NCBI GenBank assembly: GCA_025331565.1
Contig: JAFREQ010000009.1
Location: 4,701,501-4,765,500 of the forward strand
Length of the DNA: 64,000 nt
From: Holacanthus passer
Lineage: Eukaryota; Chordata; Actinopteri; Pomacanthidae
Direction of reading: 5' to 3'
A program made the position numbers and the translations under genes. The notes beneath the pieces are model-generated. The model made no database searches. It was given only the letters and a program-made list of their open reading frames with translations, and was not told the DNA's origin. Shown one piece after another: positions 52,201-63,100 of this stretch (position 1 is the first letter of the stretch; the number at the start of each line of letters is the position of its first letter).

Positions 52201-55200
52201 TTGAAAAGAGATACGTATAAGGACCTTGTCTTCTGAACACATTACTGTTCGTTCACTTAGTGAATTGAATAGCCCTGTTTTTCACTCCATCACTTGATAC
52301 TCCCTTTGTGCTTTGTTTTTGCTAGAAAAAAAAGAGGATCATTTCAACTTAAAATAAACCATAAAAAGGAAATTCATATCTGTTCTTGCAATGATCCTGG
52401 ATGACTCAATTATTAGTTGTGTTTTTATAGAAAATATTATTTTATTATTATTAATCATAACCAGCCAAAATCATTAACTGATGAACTGATAAAAAATGAT
52501 TGCCAACAGTTTTTAATAGCTCTTGAATTGTTTAAGTTATTTAATGAGGCAAAGAGACCAAACCGTCTCTGGTTTCAGCTTCTCCAATGTGAGGACTTGC
52601 TTCTTTTATGTAATTGGGAACTGAATATGTTTGGATTTTGGACAGTTGGTCAGACAGAACAAGACATTTAAAGTGGGTTAAGGGACATTTTTCAATATTT
52701 ATTGATGATCTAAGTTAAGTATCTATTAATTAAAAACATAATGAACAGATTAACCAATAGTTAATTAATAAGCAATTAGTTGCAGACATGTCTTTTAATT
52801 CCAGAAAAATAACCCAGATACATGGTGAAACTGTGTCAGCACACTGGTACTGGCCATCTTATTTTTAAGACTTGTTAGGGTTTACAAATGTAAACTGAGG
52901 TACAGAGTGTATTTTCCTGTTAGTACAGCAACCAAACAAATAAACAAATAAAGGATGTGAAAACAAAACATTTCCAGCGTCACCGCCACACTGTTATTGG
53001 TATCGGCGGACATCGTGACAGCCGTGACACAAGTATGGTCCAGCCTATCATAGCACGAGCACCCGTATGCCAAAACTGCAGCTCGGCAGCCAGGAAAGGT
53101 CACGAGGTCGGCCGAGCTGAATCATGTTGAGTCAGCATGTGGTGAAAGCCCAAACACATCACCCTTAACCCCCCCCACTGTCCAGCCCACACCCAGACCA
53201 AGAGCCTCACTCATCAGCCTCCGCCGGTTCCCACCTTCAGACGTCTTTGAAGTGGAGAAAGCGTGCCAATTACTGATTGGACATAGGGGGCGTCTCTAAT
53301 AGAAACAAATATTATGTTGCTTGCTCATGTGTGGGAGTGGTTCAGCGCTGGAGAACGAGAAGCAGCTGGCATGAGGGTCATCTCAAATCTCACGTTACAC
53401 ATACCGGTGAGGATCGGCGCGAGAGGAGCGGCGGAGGGGGTCATTTATGAATATGTGGGACGAAGACGCGTTTGTTTGTGTGTTGTATGGCATCTCAAAG
53501 ACACCTGTTCTTTTTAAAACGCTTTATAAATAACCTCAAAACTAGTTATTGAGCAAAAATGACTCTGTTTCATCTTTGAGTTTTGGACTGTTAGTCTGAC
53601 AAAACAAGCAGCATGAAGACAAGCCCATAAGCATTTTATTCAATTTGACAACTGTGCAAATTTCCCCCTGTGAAAAATGAAGTATCTCCCTATTTAATTA
53701 AAAAAAAATAGTTACTAGACTCATTGATAACAGAAATTATCATTAGCTGCAGCCCTAAAACAGTACAGCGGTAGTACACATTACTTTGTAGTGCATATTA
53801 AGTTTTAACTAATGCTTTTATTCATCATTCATTAACCTATCACTTTAATTATTACTCGATTAACTGTTTAGTCTGTAGAAGGTCAACATATAGTAAAATG
53901 TGTTCATCACAAGTTTCCAGAGCCACAGCTTTGTGGCGCCAATAATGTCTTGTTGTCTCTTGTTCTCTCTGACCAACAGTCAAAAACCCAATTGTTTTTG
54001 CTTTAAAAAAGTCGAGATGAATTCTTTTACGATTAATCCCTCAATAAACTAATTGCTCCAGCTGTCATACATGAAATTCAAAATGCAGCACGAATTATGT
54101 TACAAGTGATTACGACAGCTTTCTGTTATCATAACATATGATAAACAGACTGAAGAGACAAACATTAGAAACTCACAGGTTTGTGACAGTGTAAGGCACC
54201 AAAGCTAGTTTGTAAAATTTGAAAAAGAGCTGCCAGCTTACAACTAATGAACAAATGGAAGTGCAGACAAACAGAAGTAGCAAGCCTGTTTTTATCCGCT
54301 CTGCAAACACAACACTTAGCAGCTAGACACTTCCTAAAACTACCCAGCACTGACAGGGCTGAGGAGTCCTCTTAAGAGGCTTAGTCTCTATGGAAGAGAG
54401 TGTTAATGAATGAAATACTATTTAGTGGATGATACATAATAAAGCCTCTTGTCTGGCACTCTTCAAAGACCAACATCCTCTGACCCACTACTCCAAACTT
54501 GAGCTGCGAGATTTTTTGCATAAGCGCGCCGTATGAGAGGGCATCCAGACAAAACAGACACTTAAGTTGTCTATGTGCGAGGGAGGGAGGGTGGGAGAGG
54601 AGGATGAGAGGGAGAGGAAGGGGGGTGGGGTGCTGAATGTGGTCTGCTCCACTGTAGGTCACTCTGTGTCTGAGGCTAGACAGGCTTAGAGAATATACAC
54701 CCCTGTACTGCAGACTTAAACTGCTTGGGCTAAATACTGTATGTCCTCATAGTTGGAATAGCTGAATTTTGATTGTGTGTCTTCATTATCCTACACACGG
54801 ATTTTCTTTCAATTTCAAAATGTGAAAACAAATACCAGTGGTTGAGGATCCTCTGCCCAGTGACACTCGAAATTGAGTTGTCGAGTGTCACAAAGCAAAC
54901 TGGCGTGTCCAGTTGAATATATATGAACGGTGCAGTGAGATGTTCTTCCTTTGAGTGACACATGTATCCGAAAATTTTCTGATATCTCTGGATGATAAAT
55001 CTTGACTGACAGACTCAGGCTCTTTCAATCTGATTTCAATTTAGGTGTTTCAAAACAACCAACAACCTGACTCAACTACCTTACTGCAGTCAAACCGCAC
55101 ATCTTTGGTCCAGATGTGACGTTACTTGCCAAGCGAGCACTGTGCTCTAAATTCGCAAGAAAACCAAAGATTGCAAATTAGCAAACTCAACATGCCGAGC

Positions 55201-57473
55201 ATCGAAACGGTCCTACCAATTAAATACTCTCTTCCTCTCCCTGTCTTCTTCCCTCCTTCCCCCTCCTCAATTCCCCACACTCTAATAACTGTCCTCTGTC
55301 TCGTAAAACCCTAGTGCCTTTAGAGAACTCTATAACAAGGCTTCACAAGCGCTTTAAGATTATGGTGTTGTCTTTATGTGGAGAGAGGGAGCGCACTTGG
55401 CCCCGGCTGAAGCAGGAGCAGACGCTCAGACACTCGGGCGTAAGTGGGAGATGTTGTATTATCGCATATTGAAGCAGCTGCTGAGGTTATAACCGCAGTT
55501 GTTTCTGCAAAGGGCCAGAGAGCAAAGCAAAAGGCCTGACTCTAATTGAGGGAGGTCGCAGACATTCCGTGTAAAGCTGTGTATCAGTGGCCGGCCAGCC
55601 GAACCCTGGGAGCTGCCCAGCATGCTTAATCAAACAGTAATTACAAACAAAAGCAGGTCGGCATGGGCACTCTGGGGAACCCTGGAGCTCCATCACGCAG
55701 GTCTTTTTATTTGGCTTACCAATGAATACCTTCACAGTTTTGCTCATAGAAAGCTCAAGCTTTAGGCAGGTTTTTCATTTGTGTGAGTATTTCAATATGA
55801 GGAAAGAGATGAAGACAGTCACAATCTGCAGTAGGGCTGCAACACATGCTTTTTATTTTATCTGCCCATTGGGGTCTTGATAATGGATAAATTGTTTGTC
55901 CATAAAATGTCAGAAAATAAGGCCCATCACAATTTATGACCAAATTCCTTCAGTACTAACGTATCGAAAAACGGCTTGTTGTTCGATACCAAACTTCAAT
56001 ACCTAAAAAGTCAATAAGGATGCAGCATGCTCATACCAAGATCTAATAATGCTGGCAGTTGGCTGTCTAACGTTATGCGTCGTAAAAGCAATGCAGGAAT
56101 AACACTACACCCACAGCTGTGGCTCGCTGTTTTTCTCACATCCTTTCCTCACCACCACTGGGGTGAATAACCTGGAGTCAAGTCTGAGAGCAACGGTGTT
56201 GCTTACAGACTGACGGGTAAAAGGAAAAAAATACACCTGCCACGGTGGATGGTTGTCAAACCATGTGTCAGACCCGGGCTAGCTGCTCTTCAGCACGGAG
56301 AAAGTAAGAGGTCTCATTCTGCCTCAGTCCCACAAATCTTACCCACATAGTCATTCCCTTCTTCTGCTTTGTATTAGGCAGACTGGACGCTACAATGGCG
56401 TGTTGCTGCCATACAGTTTGCTATTAATGTTCCTTTTGAGGGTTATTTATATTTTTTCAAAAACGGTGCAGATATTCCATCAGTTTCTTCATTTTAGTCC
56501 AATTATCCTGGTTGAGTAAAGTGCGCAGAGTAAAAATCGTTTCCCCTGCTGCTTCCAGGTCATTGAACAGCTTCTTCCTTTGACGTGAGCAACTGTACCG
56601 CAGCCACCACAACACGGACATATCATCACCATTTAAGTTGATATGGCAAACTTGTTTGCAAACACATCTATTAGATGTAACATTATCAGTCATTTGGAGC
56701 ATTTTTTCTGTCCACTTGGCGACAGTAAGTCCAATCTTCACTCTCCTTTCAGCTCTGGTTTTTGTCTCCAGTAACTTCTGAAGGAAATATCTGACTCTTT
56801 TGCTGCCAAATGTTCCACTATGTTCACTGGCTATCTGCTTACTGTGTCTGTCTGCCATTTGCTGCTGAACAGGTAGTGTAATGTTGGATTTTTTTGCTGA
56901 AAACAGCTGCCTGCCACTGCTGAAAATTAAACTGACAAGAGCTGTGAGAGTGAACCAAAACAGTTGCAAGCCGGAAAACCAAAACAAGGAGCTGAAAGGT
57001 GGTTTAAAGCTCAGAAATGCAGAGTCAGGTGAGACTTCTTACTGTGAGCAACAGCAGTCACTGATCATCTTTTGATCCACTGTTATTATAAAAGCATTGA
57101 TTATGGCCACTTTACTGAATAATAAGTTATCAAAACAGCTGCCCATAGTGAAAAATTATTAAAAGTAAAAATCCTCTTTACTGTATGAGTTCATATATCT
57201 GCAGGAGATTCTTGCCCTTCATCGCCTAAATCTGGCTGGAATGGAGACATCAGATCAAACTGCAGAGACGTGACTTCCTGTGAGGTTTGCATTTTTTGGA
57301 CAGACGAGAACTAAGGACAAGATAATGAGTGTGACACAAACATTCAGACAGAGTTTCTGGAGCGCATTCAAAATATCATTTGCCCTGGCCAAAATGCAAC
57401 CTCATCTAAACGAGGTTATTCAGAAATGTTCACTACAGAACAAGCGGCACACCACTTTCTCCTCAGGCTGCTC

Positions 57474-57505
<32 letters not shown>

Positions 57506-60500
57506 CAGCGTGCGAACCCAACATAACCTCTCAGTGGATCGAGACCTTTGTTTGATTGGTCTAACCAGAAAGCAATTCACACTTATTGACAGCCTGATGA
57601 ATGACTAGCGTGCTGACATACACTGAATGCCCAAAAGGGAGAGTGCTCTCATTGCCCTCTTCCATGTGAGATGGAGACCACTGTACTGTAAACAGCTGAG
57701 GGCCTCTCTTTTTGGCCTGTCTGGGTGAGCATTAGAGTACTTCCCGCCGTCGCCAGCAACAGCATGCCACAAAGGAACCTCTGTGGCCGACAACACTGAA
57801 GTGGCCACTGTCTTTTCGTGAGTCTCAGGGTGTCTCACAAACTTTTTTCCATGCAAGCTTCTTTTCTTTCACCCCCTCCCCATTTTTTAGAGGCCCTTTT
57901 TTTCCTCTCCTCTGCTGTTCCTCTCAGTGGCCCCTACTGAGAGGACAGAGACAGACACTCCGCCCAGCCAAAGGTTTGTCTGCCAGTATGGTCAGCTTTG
58001 GTCTGGAACAAAAGCGCACTGACGCTGCCCACACACAGCAAACCCCCCCAAACAAGTCCACAACAGACTCCCACATTCTCCCCAAACTCCCTCTTTCTCC
58101 GGTATCTCCTATCTCCGTCGTCTTTTAATGACAAAAGCATTCACTTCAAAAGATCCTTCTTTGTTTTGTACAGCTGGTACATTGCTAACATTGGCCACTT
58201 CAAATGTATGCTTATTGCTGTTTAAGCTCTGCTTTAGCAATTAATGAAAAGAGCCACAAAAGATCATATCTGATGAAATATAAAGCTAAATACAGCTGTA
58301 TCACATACATTATGGAAAATGTAATTCTAAACAATGACTTCACAGTCACCCGTTGACCTGTGAACTGGACGTGAGGACACATTTTCCCTTAACCTGCTCT
58401 TATGGTGCTTTTGGAGCTACACCGTGTGCCCAAGACACACCAGTTGACAAGTGTAAGATACAGATAGTCGTAAAACAAAGCCACTCATGCAGTTTACAAC
58501 TGCAAGGTACACAGAGAGAAATACAGCATTTTGGCTTCATGGGAATTTTATCATCCAGTACATTTACATGCACTTAAGTAATTGGGTTTCTGCAGTACTT
58601 TCATGTATAGGAGAAACTGAGAAACCGTAATCAGGGTAGGCATTAGAGAAACTCAATTCTCCCAGCAGAATTTCCCTGGAGAGAGACAATTTTTTGGCCA
58701 TGTATACATTTAACCAGTAGCAACATTTCCACTGTCAATAAACCGGTTCAGGTACAAAATGTCAAAAAGAGAGGAAAAATACAAAAAATAGACAAATAGA
58801 CAAAACACAGTTGGCTAAAACGTGCAAAGTATGCAACATGTGTCAGGTCAATAAATGCAATGCAACTAACATGCAAATCAAACTGCTCTTGTCGATGCCA
58901 TGCAAAGAACCCTGAAGTGTTCAACTATCAAAGTTTCACTCTTCAGAAAGAGCAAAATAAATCACTAGAGTCATTGCAAATGATAACAATTTGGAGGCTG
59001 TAGTTTATGGTAGTGTTCAAAAATATTGCAGTATACAGAGAGTTTTTAATATCTAGTGTATTCTTACTGATATTGATGAGGTGGACAAAATATTACAAAA
59101 CAAAAATCAACATAAAAATTGGAAATTGTAACCTGACTGAATATGTTAGTATGTGACTGGTGGTTTTGATAAGTGGAGGTGTAAAATACACAAAATGTGT
59201 ACACAGTTCATTAATAATCACAGAGATTTTATGCTGGTCCATACCACAACTATTGCTGCTTTTGAATTTAAACTAAAGCTGATCTGAGTGACATCAAACA
59301 CTGTCATACTGTCATACTAAAATCACTTTTCAACTAAAGCTCATTTAGTAAACCATTTGCTCGTAACTTCATGAATAACTTGGCATCAAAATTTAGGAGG
59401 AGTGCTAAGAGAGGATTAACAGGAGCTGTGAGCACACACAGAAGTACCAATGAAAACATTTGCCATTATCGTCATATTGTTACAAAAGCCTACTGTCTAA
59501 TACAGGCTCATTTTGGCAGCAGATTAGGAGAGTTTTTTAACAATTTTTCCAGGAAAATAATTGGAAGACAGCAGATCAGACAAACACCAATCTGTGTGTC
59601 ACGTTGAACAGGGAGGGATCCTTACCAATTTCTCATCAACTGTAATAAGTTGCGTGTCTTGTCCTGGTTTCTCTGCCAGCCTCGATGTTGATGTGCTTGT
59701 AGACCTGAAAACCATTAGGTAGACATTACACGCAAAGCACAAGCAGCCAAATGCAGACAAGCAACAAAGAGGTACGTTACACAAACAAGTTACACTGACT
59801 ACTATCTTGAAGGAAGCGGTCGGGCGAGGATACAGTGAAAAGGAAGAGACAAGGAGGGAATCCCCCCCGCCACCTATTAGTTCTGTCTGGTGCATCTCTG
59901 GCAGACTCTCGCTCTCATCCTAATGACAGGACGTGCTTAATGTTGGCTGTGGTCAACTGTCAGGCGAGGACTGTGTAGCTCTTTGTGAATGTGCAGCCGT
60001 GTCCCGTCACAAAACAGCAATGTGCCATCATGGTTCAGCCAGGGGAAGGGCTATTCCAAATAATCACATACCAGATTATGCCCAGATAATCACAATTTTA
60101 CGTTTCTTTAATTAGGGCAGAATGATATGCAAAAAAAAATTAAAATCATTGTCTATGTTTTTGACAGATATTGCCATTGTAATTTGAGTCAGGATTTTAG
60201 TGGAAATTGGAATTTTTGCATTTTCTTTTCACTGAAAAAAATATAGAAGTGATGATGATGTGATTTTTGCTCGGGTCTGTATCAAACAAGCATGTTCCCT
60301 TGTGTATGGAGAATATGATTTGTAGGCTGGGACATCTCTGTAGCACCACAATGCTTCATGATGGTATGTTGTGACACATTTTACCTTCATCAAAAAACTG
60401 TAGCTCCTGTGATTTTGATATTGCACTTAAAGAACGCCATAGTGACCAACAACTATTGTTTCTGGGATAAACATTCAACATAAATGTAATTTAAAGAACA

Positions 60501-62897
60501 TGTTCTGTTGCTTAAGTCATCAAATAAAGCTGTTGACTGTACTCACTTACAGAAAAATGTATAATAGATGCAGTTGTATCTGATGACAGTTGGATGACCA
60601 ACAATTCATTTCTGCGCTGAAATGATTGCTTTCACTAATAGATTTGTGAATGTATTGAAAATGAAATACTTATGATAACTGATTATTAGTTTTGTTCATT
60701 TACCAAGTAAAAAAGCGGTTGTCTACTTTTTCAATTTCAGGGTATCATAAGTTAATTGTTTGAAGCTTTTGTCTGCTGATCAGATGAAGTACATCATTTC
60801 ACAAGGTCACTCATAATATTTGACAAAACAAACATTTACGTCAAAGGTCAAAGAAGAATTCATAGATCAATCAATAATAAATAGTTTTATGGATGAGCCT
60901 CATTAAAGAATTTTTGTTTCAAAAGCCGACTTTCATTGCCAGAAAAATGGTCTTAGCAATTAAAGGCACACACTTCATATGATCAGTATCTTTATAAACT
61001 CTTATAAAGGTTTAGGCCATACAATTGATCCTAACTAATTTGATAACTGAATTTTCACTTGGACAGCACCATGTTTATATAGGTTAAGCAATGCAATCAA
61101 ACCTGGCATCTTGTGTTTACTGATTTAATCTTGTGCATAACAAAGCAACTGCCTAATTATAAAAACTCAGAAGGCCATCACTTGCATTGTGTAAAGAGAA
61201 TGTCTCACATCTTTTCACTCTGTAAAGCTAAACAAAACTCTGCCTTAATGTTGACTATTTGAGGAACGTCTGTACCTGTCAAAGAGCCAATATGGGCTTG
61301 AAATGTTGCATGCTTAGTTAGAGCTGAGAGTTACTGACAAAATAAAACACTGTGATATTCTTGAGTCAGTACCTCAATATAATGTGGCAATATTGTGGCT
61401 AGTGTTATTGCTATTGGGTGTTTTTCTCTCAAATGTGTTATCTAGATTAAAGACTGATTATGTGGACTGCAAATAAAATCATTTGCAATGTTGATAGTAA
61501 GAAGGCATCTAATTTAGCTTGTAAAAAGGGTCAAATTAGACTGGAAAACCATAATTCATCTTCAGTCCTTGCTGCCAGGAAAACATAACATTGCTGTATC
61601 AAAGTGTTTATGTCCCAAAAAGATGGATTGTAATTACTGTCATGTTATTGAATTAAAAGTGTTCCTCTCTTTGCCAACCCCATAAAATGTACTGTCCTTC
61701 TGCATCTATATAAGTTTTAAGGCAAAAATACATCTGTCACCAACTCCTCAGCTGATTTCTGAGGGGTCTCCTTAACTAATATGATAGGATATTCCTTTAT
61801 TAGTCCCACAACGGGGAAATGACCAATATTATTTAAAAAACATCTATTTCGCTGTGTATTTGCCACCGATGTTTATGAGATCAGAGAAGATTTGATAAGA
61901 CTTAATTAAGTAAACCAATCAACAGTAAACCCAGATCAACTAATTAAAGCAGGGAAAAATGCATAAACTATCATTACATAATGATCAGATGTAACTTCAA
62001 GAGTTATAAACGCTCAGTGCATCTTGCTGTAGCATTTGCATTTGTGTGTGTGTGTACAGCTCACAAAATACTTGATGACTAAGAATAACATTAAGTATTA
62101 AGTTCACATTGTATACAAATTATGAATAAAATAGAAAAGAACAGCATGTGTCCAGTAATATCTAAAACTAAGCTGAACTCATAATGCAGAGCACTGTGGG
62201 TCTGTTACACCAAATAACGTGTCTGAATGTAAAAAGCGTGGGCTGTGATGTGTTATTCTGATGCTAGTTGTTAGCAGCCACCACTGAGATCGCCACAGTT
62301 CACAGTGAGGTTAGCTGTGGTCAATCAGCGATGTTGGTCTTTTCCAGTGAGCTCTGTTATTAAATTAAGCTCCTGTCTCGCCATATATTAGTAAAGGTAT
62401 GCATCACATGTTCTGTGGAGCAGTGGGAAGCGTTTGATTGTGTTAGCTTAACTGATTTCTAGCTACATTTGCTAGACCTAGAATTAGCTAATTGGATGGC
62501 TAGCCGAGTGCTGTAAGGACACGGGATAACATTGACATTAGCTACAAGCCTAGCCTCTTTAAAGATAAATATGTGAGCAAGGGTGTAGTAAAGTGTGTAA
62601 ACTCATATATTATGTCCAATAAAGAGCCTTCATCATGCTTTATATAAGTGCTTTATGCGTTCACGCTGGCTAGCTTACAACCACAGACTAGCCTGTGACA
62701 TCCCAGGCCTCCTTGCTTCGTCTTCAATCGACTTAAGACTCAAATATTTCGAACAAAACGACTCACAGCATCGCGCTCGAGTATAAAACTAATAAACAAT
62801 CAATATGGAATTACCTGATAGGATTCAGGACCCATTTAGAAGCCGCATTGAAGACAGACAAACGTCTCAAGCCGAGAAGTGACATTGAGGACGCCAT
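46144..62897 (-). CDS. ndufs4: NDUFS4, complex I 18-kDa subunit (complete, 5 exons)
   Basis: NDUFS4 is an accessory subunit of mitochondrial NADH dehydrogenase near the NADH-binding module. It is needed for late assembly and stability of complex I. The coding sequence joins 62897-62815, 59704-59626, 47778-47606, 47348-47275 and 46247-46144. It totals 513 nt, giving 170 residues (175 in human). Every intron is GT-AG and the phases are 2, 0, 2, 1. The N-terminus is basic, without acidic residues, and rich in Ser/Leu/Arg, as a mitochondrial presequence should be. Next come QDTQLITVDEKL (43-54), TGVPEEHIKTRKV, KKWKMDFDTRERWENPLMGW (to residue 109), SNMVLTFSSKEDA and SYGANFSW (154-161), all family hallmarks. 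The start is the first in-frame ATG after upstream TAG and TGA codons. The tail RRTRRSAK keeps a basic-Ser site like the cAMP-kinase site described in mammals. The gene is convergent with arl15. Confidence 0.96.
46248..47274 (-). other. ndufs4 intron 4
   Basis: The intron is about 1.03 kb of AT-rich DNA. I see no exon, RNA gene or recognisable repeat in it. Confidence 0.85.
47275..47348 (-). CDS. ndufs4: ndufs4 exon 4
   Basis: It encodes the end of codon 112 to the first base of codon 137, that is ADPLSNMVLTFSSKEDAIAF followed by AEKN. The acceptor is ccctccag and the donor is gtaaaa. The intron separating it from exon 3 is only 257 bp. Confidence 0.95.
47606..47778 (-). CDS. ndufs4: ndufs4 exon 3
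   Basis: This is the largest coding exon and encodes residues 55-111, beginning DITTLTGVPEEHIKTRKV and ending in WENPLMGWAS. It contains most of the conserved NDUFS4 core, including the Trp-rich WENPLMGW motif. The acceptor is ccctttag and the donor is gtaata. Compared with human, KVRIFVP reads KVHIFVP. Confidence 0.96.
48456..48646. mobile_element. Small MITE with imperfect terminal inverted repeats
   Basis: The left end ggctataaaaagtactgagc, followed by actc, and the right end gagtgagcactttttacagg, followed by cac, are imperfect inverted repeats over about 23 bp. They enclose about 145 bp without coding capacity. The ends resemble those of Tc1-like elements in fish, but the superfamily is not established because no TA duplication could be confirmed. 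Confidence 0.5.
51291..51600. repeat. Dispersed percomorph repeat (tttaaaggaacagt type)
   Basis: It starts ttttaaaggaacagtccgac, followed by 'acatgcttattggctttcta', 'gttacatgagaagatcaaaa' and 'agccagcaaacagccttgct'. It ends with 'gggactacttcttggc' and 'gtgacttcctggagtctcg'. This order of blocks is familiar from many percomorph genomes. It is non-coding and the family name is not recalled. Confidence 0.65.
52438..52790 (-). repeat. AGGGCTGCAAC-family repeat, copy 2
   Basis: It contains gtttcagcttctccaatgtg, then 'ggattttggacagttggtca' and 'gacagaacaagacattt', and ends 'caattagttgcagac', a decayed GTTGCAGCCCT terminus. The overlapping 84-codon frame is not a gene. Confidence 0.65.
53525..53756 (-). 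repeat. AGGGCTGCAAC-family repeat, copy 3
   Basis: The core 'gttttggactgttagtctga' is followed by 'caaaacaagcag'. The end is 'catcattagctgcagccct'-like (ttatcattagctgcagccct at 53737-53756). It faces copy 4 in inverted orientation, with about 45 bp between them. Confidence 0.65.
53800..54065 (+). repeat. AGGGCTGCAAC-family repeat, copy 4
   Basis: It contains 'attactcgattaactgttta', 'caagtttccagagccacagc' and 'ctgaccaacagtcaaaaacc' in the order expected for the forward orientation of this family. The outer ends are degraded. With copy 3 it forms an inverted pair. Confidence 0.65.
54581..54595 (+). other. Canonical G-quadruplex motif, one-base loops
   Basis: The sequence gggagggagggtggg has four G3 tracts with loops of A, A and T. 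Single-base loops give very stable parallel quadruplexes. It is on the strand opposite to ndufs4 mRNA, so it would form in the template DNA and not in the transcript. A further G-rich run (ggggggtgggg) lies about 25 bp away. Confidence 0.75.
55832..55945 (+). repeat. AGGGCTGCAAC-family repeat, copy 5 (truncated)
   Basis: It starts tagggctgcaac, the intact family terminus, and continues with 'gtttgtccataaaatgtcag' and 'aaaataaggcccatcacaat'. It then stops, so only about the first third is present. Confidence 0.75.
56690..57068 (-). repeat. Dispersed percomorph repeat with chance open frame
   Basis: On the minus strand it reads gatgatcagtgactgctgtt, then 'tttcagctccttgttttggt', 'cagcaaatggcagacagaca' and 'aaaagagtcagatatttcct'. 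I know this series from other percomorph genomes. A 176-codon frame (56457-56987) runs through it. It shows no domain, has no splice context and spans the repeat boundary, so I treat it as non-coding. Confidence 0.55.
57474..57506. repeat. (GA)n microsatellite
   Basis: About fifteen GA units are interrupted once by GC, in ndufs4 intron 2. Confidence 0.95.
59626..59704 (-). CDS. ndufs4: ndufs4 exon 2
   Basis: It encodes residues 28-54. The acceptor is ttttcag and the donor is TTG before gtaagg. The first part is an unusual alternating Ser-Thr run (STSTSTS, residues 29-35), close to the probable presequence cleavage region. The conserved mature segment QDTQLITVDEKL then begins. The junction to exon 3 is in phase 0. 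Confidence 0.95.
59705..62814 (-). other. ndufs4 intron 1 (3.1 kb)
   Basis: AT-rich intron with no recognised exon. It holds a short dispersed repeat tail at 61780-61824 and a region of 'gctagc/ttagct' words at about 62440-62570. Nothing else was recognised. Confidence 0.85.
61780..61824 (+). repeat. Dispersed teleost repeat tail
   Basis: The sequence attcctttattagtcccaca, followed by acggggaaat, is the reverse complement of the tail nested in MITE copy B (36256-36301), with a few differences. Confidence 0.55.
62815..62897 (-). CDS. ndufs4: ndufs4 exon 1 (mitochondrial presequence)
   Basis: It encodes residues 1-27 plus two bases of codon 28, starting MASSMSLLGLRRLSVFNAAS. Basic and hydrophobic residues alternate without Asp or Glu, as in an amphipathic import helix. 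The donor is CAG before gtaatt. A second in-frame Met at residue 5 is an alternative start. The upstream TGA (18 nt before the ATG) rules out a longer N-terminus in this exon. Confidence 0.93.
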
Positions 62898-63100
62898 GTT
62901 TGTTGTCAACTCTCACTACGGCGACCGCGAAGGAACAAACAGAACGAGCAGCTGTAAGAGACAGCTGGCAAAAATGTGGACTGAAGCCAGCGACTAAAAT
63001 TACTTTACAGGGATGTGTTACACACAGAAAGACATGTCCAGACACATCTAGCGTCTATTTACGCCACTGATGTTTGTTTCATATCGCAAATAAAGATGCT
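62898..63100 (-). promoter_or_regulatory. ndufs4: ndufs4 5' UTR / promoter region
   Basis: This lies directly upstream of the ndufs4 ATG. I see no TATA box at a sensible place. A few CpGs cluster around the start (62763-62940). An ETS-like CCGGAA on the minus strand occurs further up, near 63207. The transcription start is not determinable from sequence. Only about 880 bp separate the ATG from the 3' end of the next gene, so the promoter must be compact. Confidence 0.4.

Larger units (their letters stand above)
47779..59625 (-). other. ndufs4 intron 2 (11.8 kb)
   Basis: This is the largest intron of ndufs4, with no recognised coding exon. It contains a small MITE (48456), four AGGGCTGCAAC-family copies (52438, 53525, 53800, 55832), two other dispersed repeats (51291, 56690), a G-quadruplex candidate (54581), a GA microsatellite (57474), a perfect 11-bp hairpin (54860-54891) and several repeat-free, GC-richer blocks (49080-49380, 50400-50850, 55100-55740, 57590-57860). 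Those blocks are reasonable candidates for conserved regulatory DNA. Confidence 0.9.

Noticed and set aside
56457..56987. 176-codon open frame on the minus strand
   Set aside because: Much of it lies inside a dispersed percomorph repeat known from other loci. It lacks a domain and splice context.
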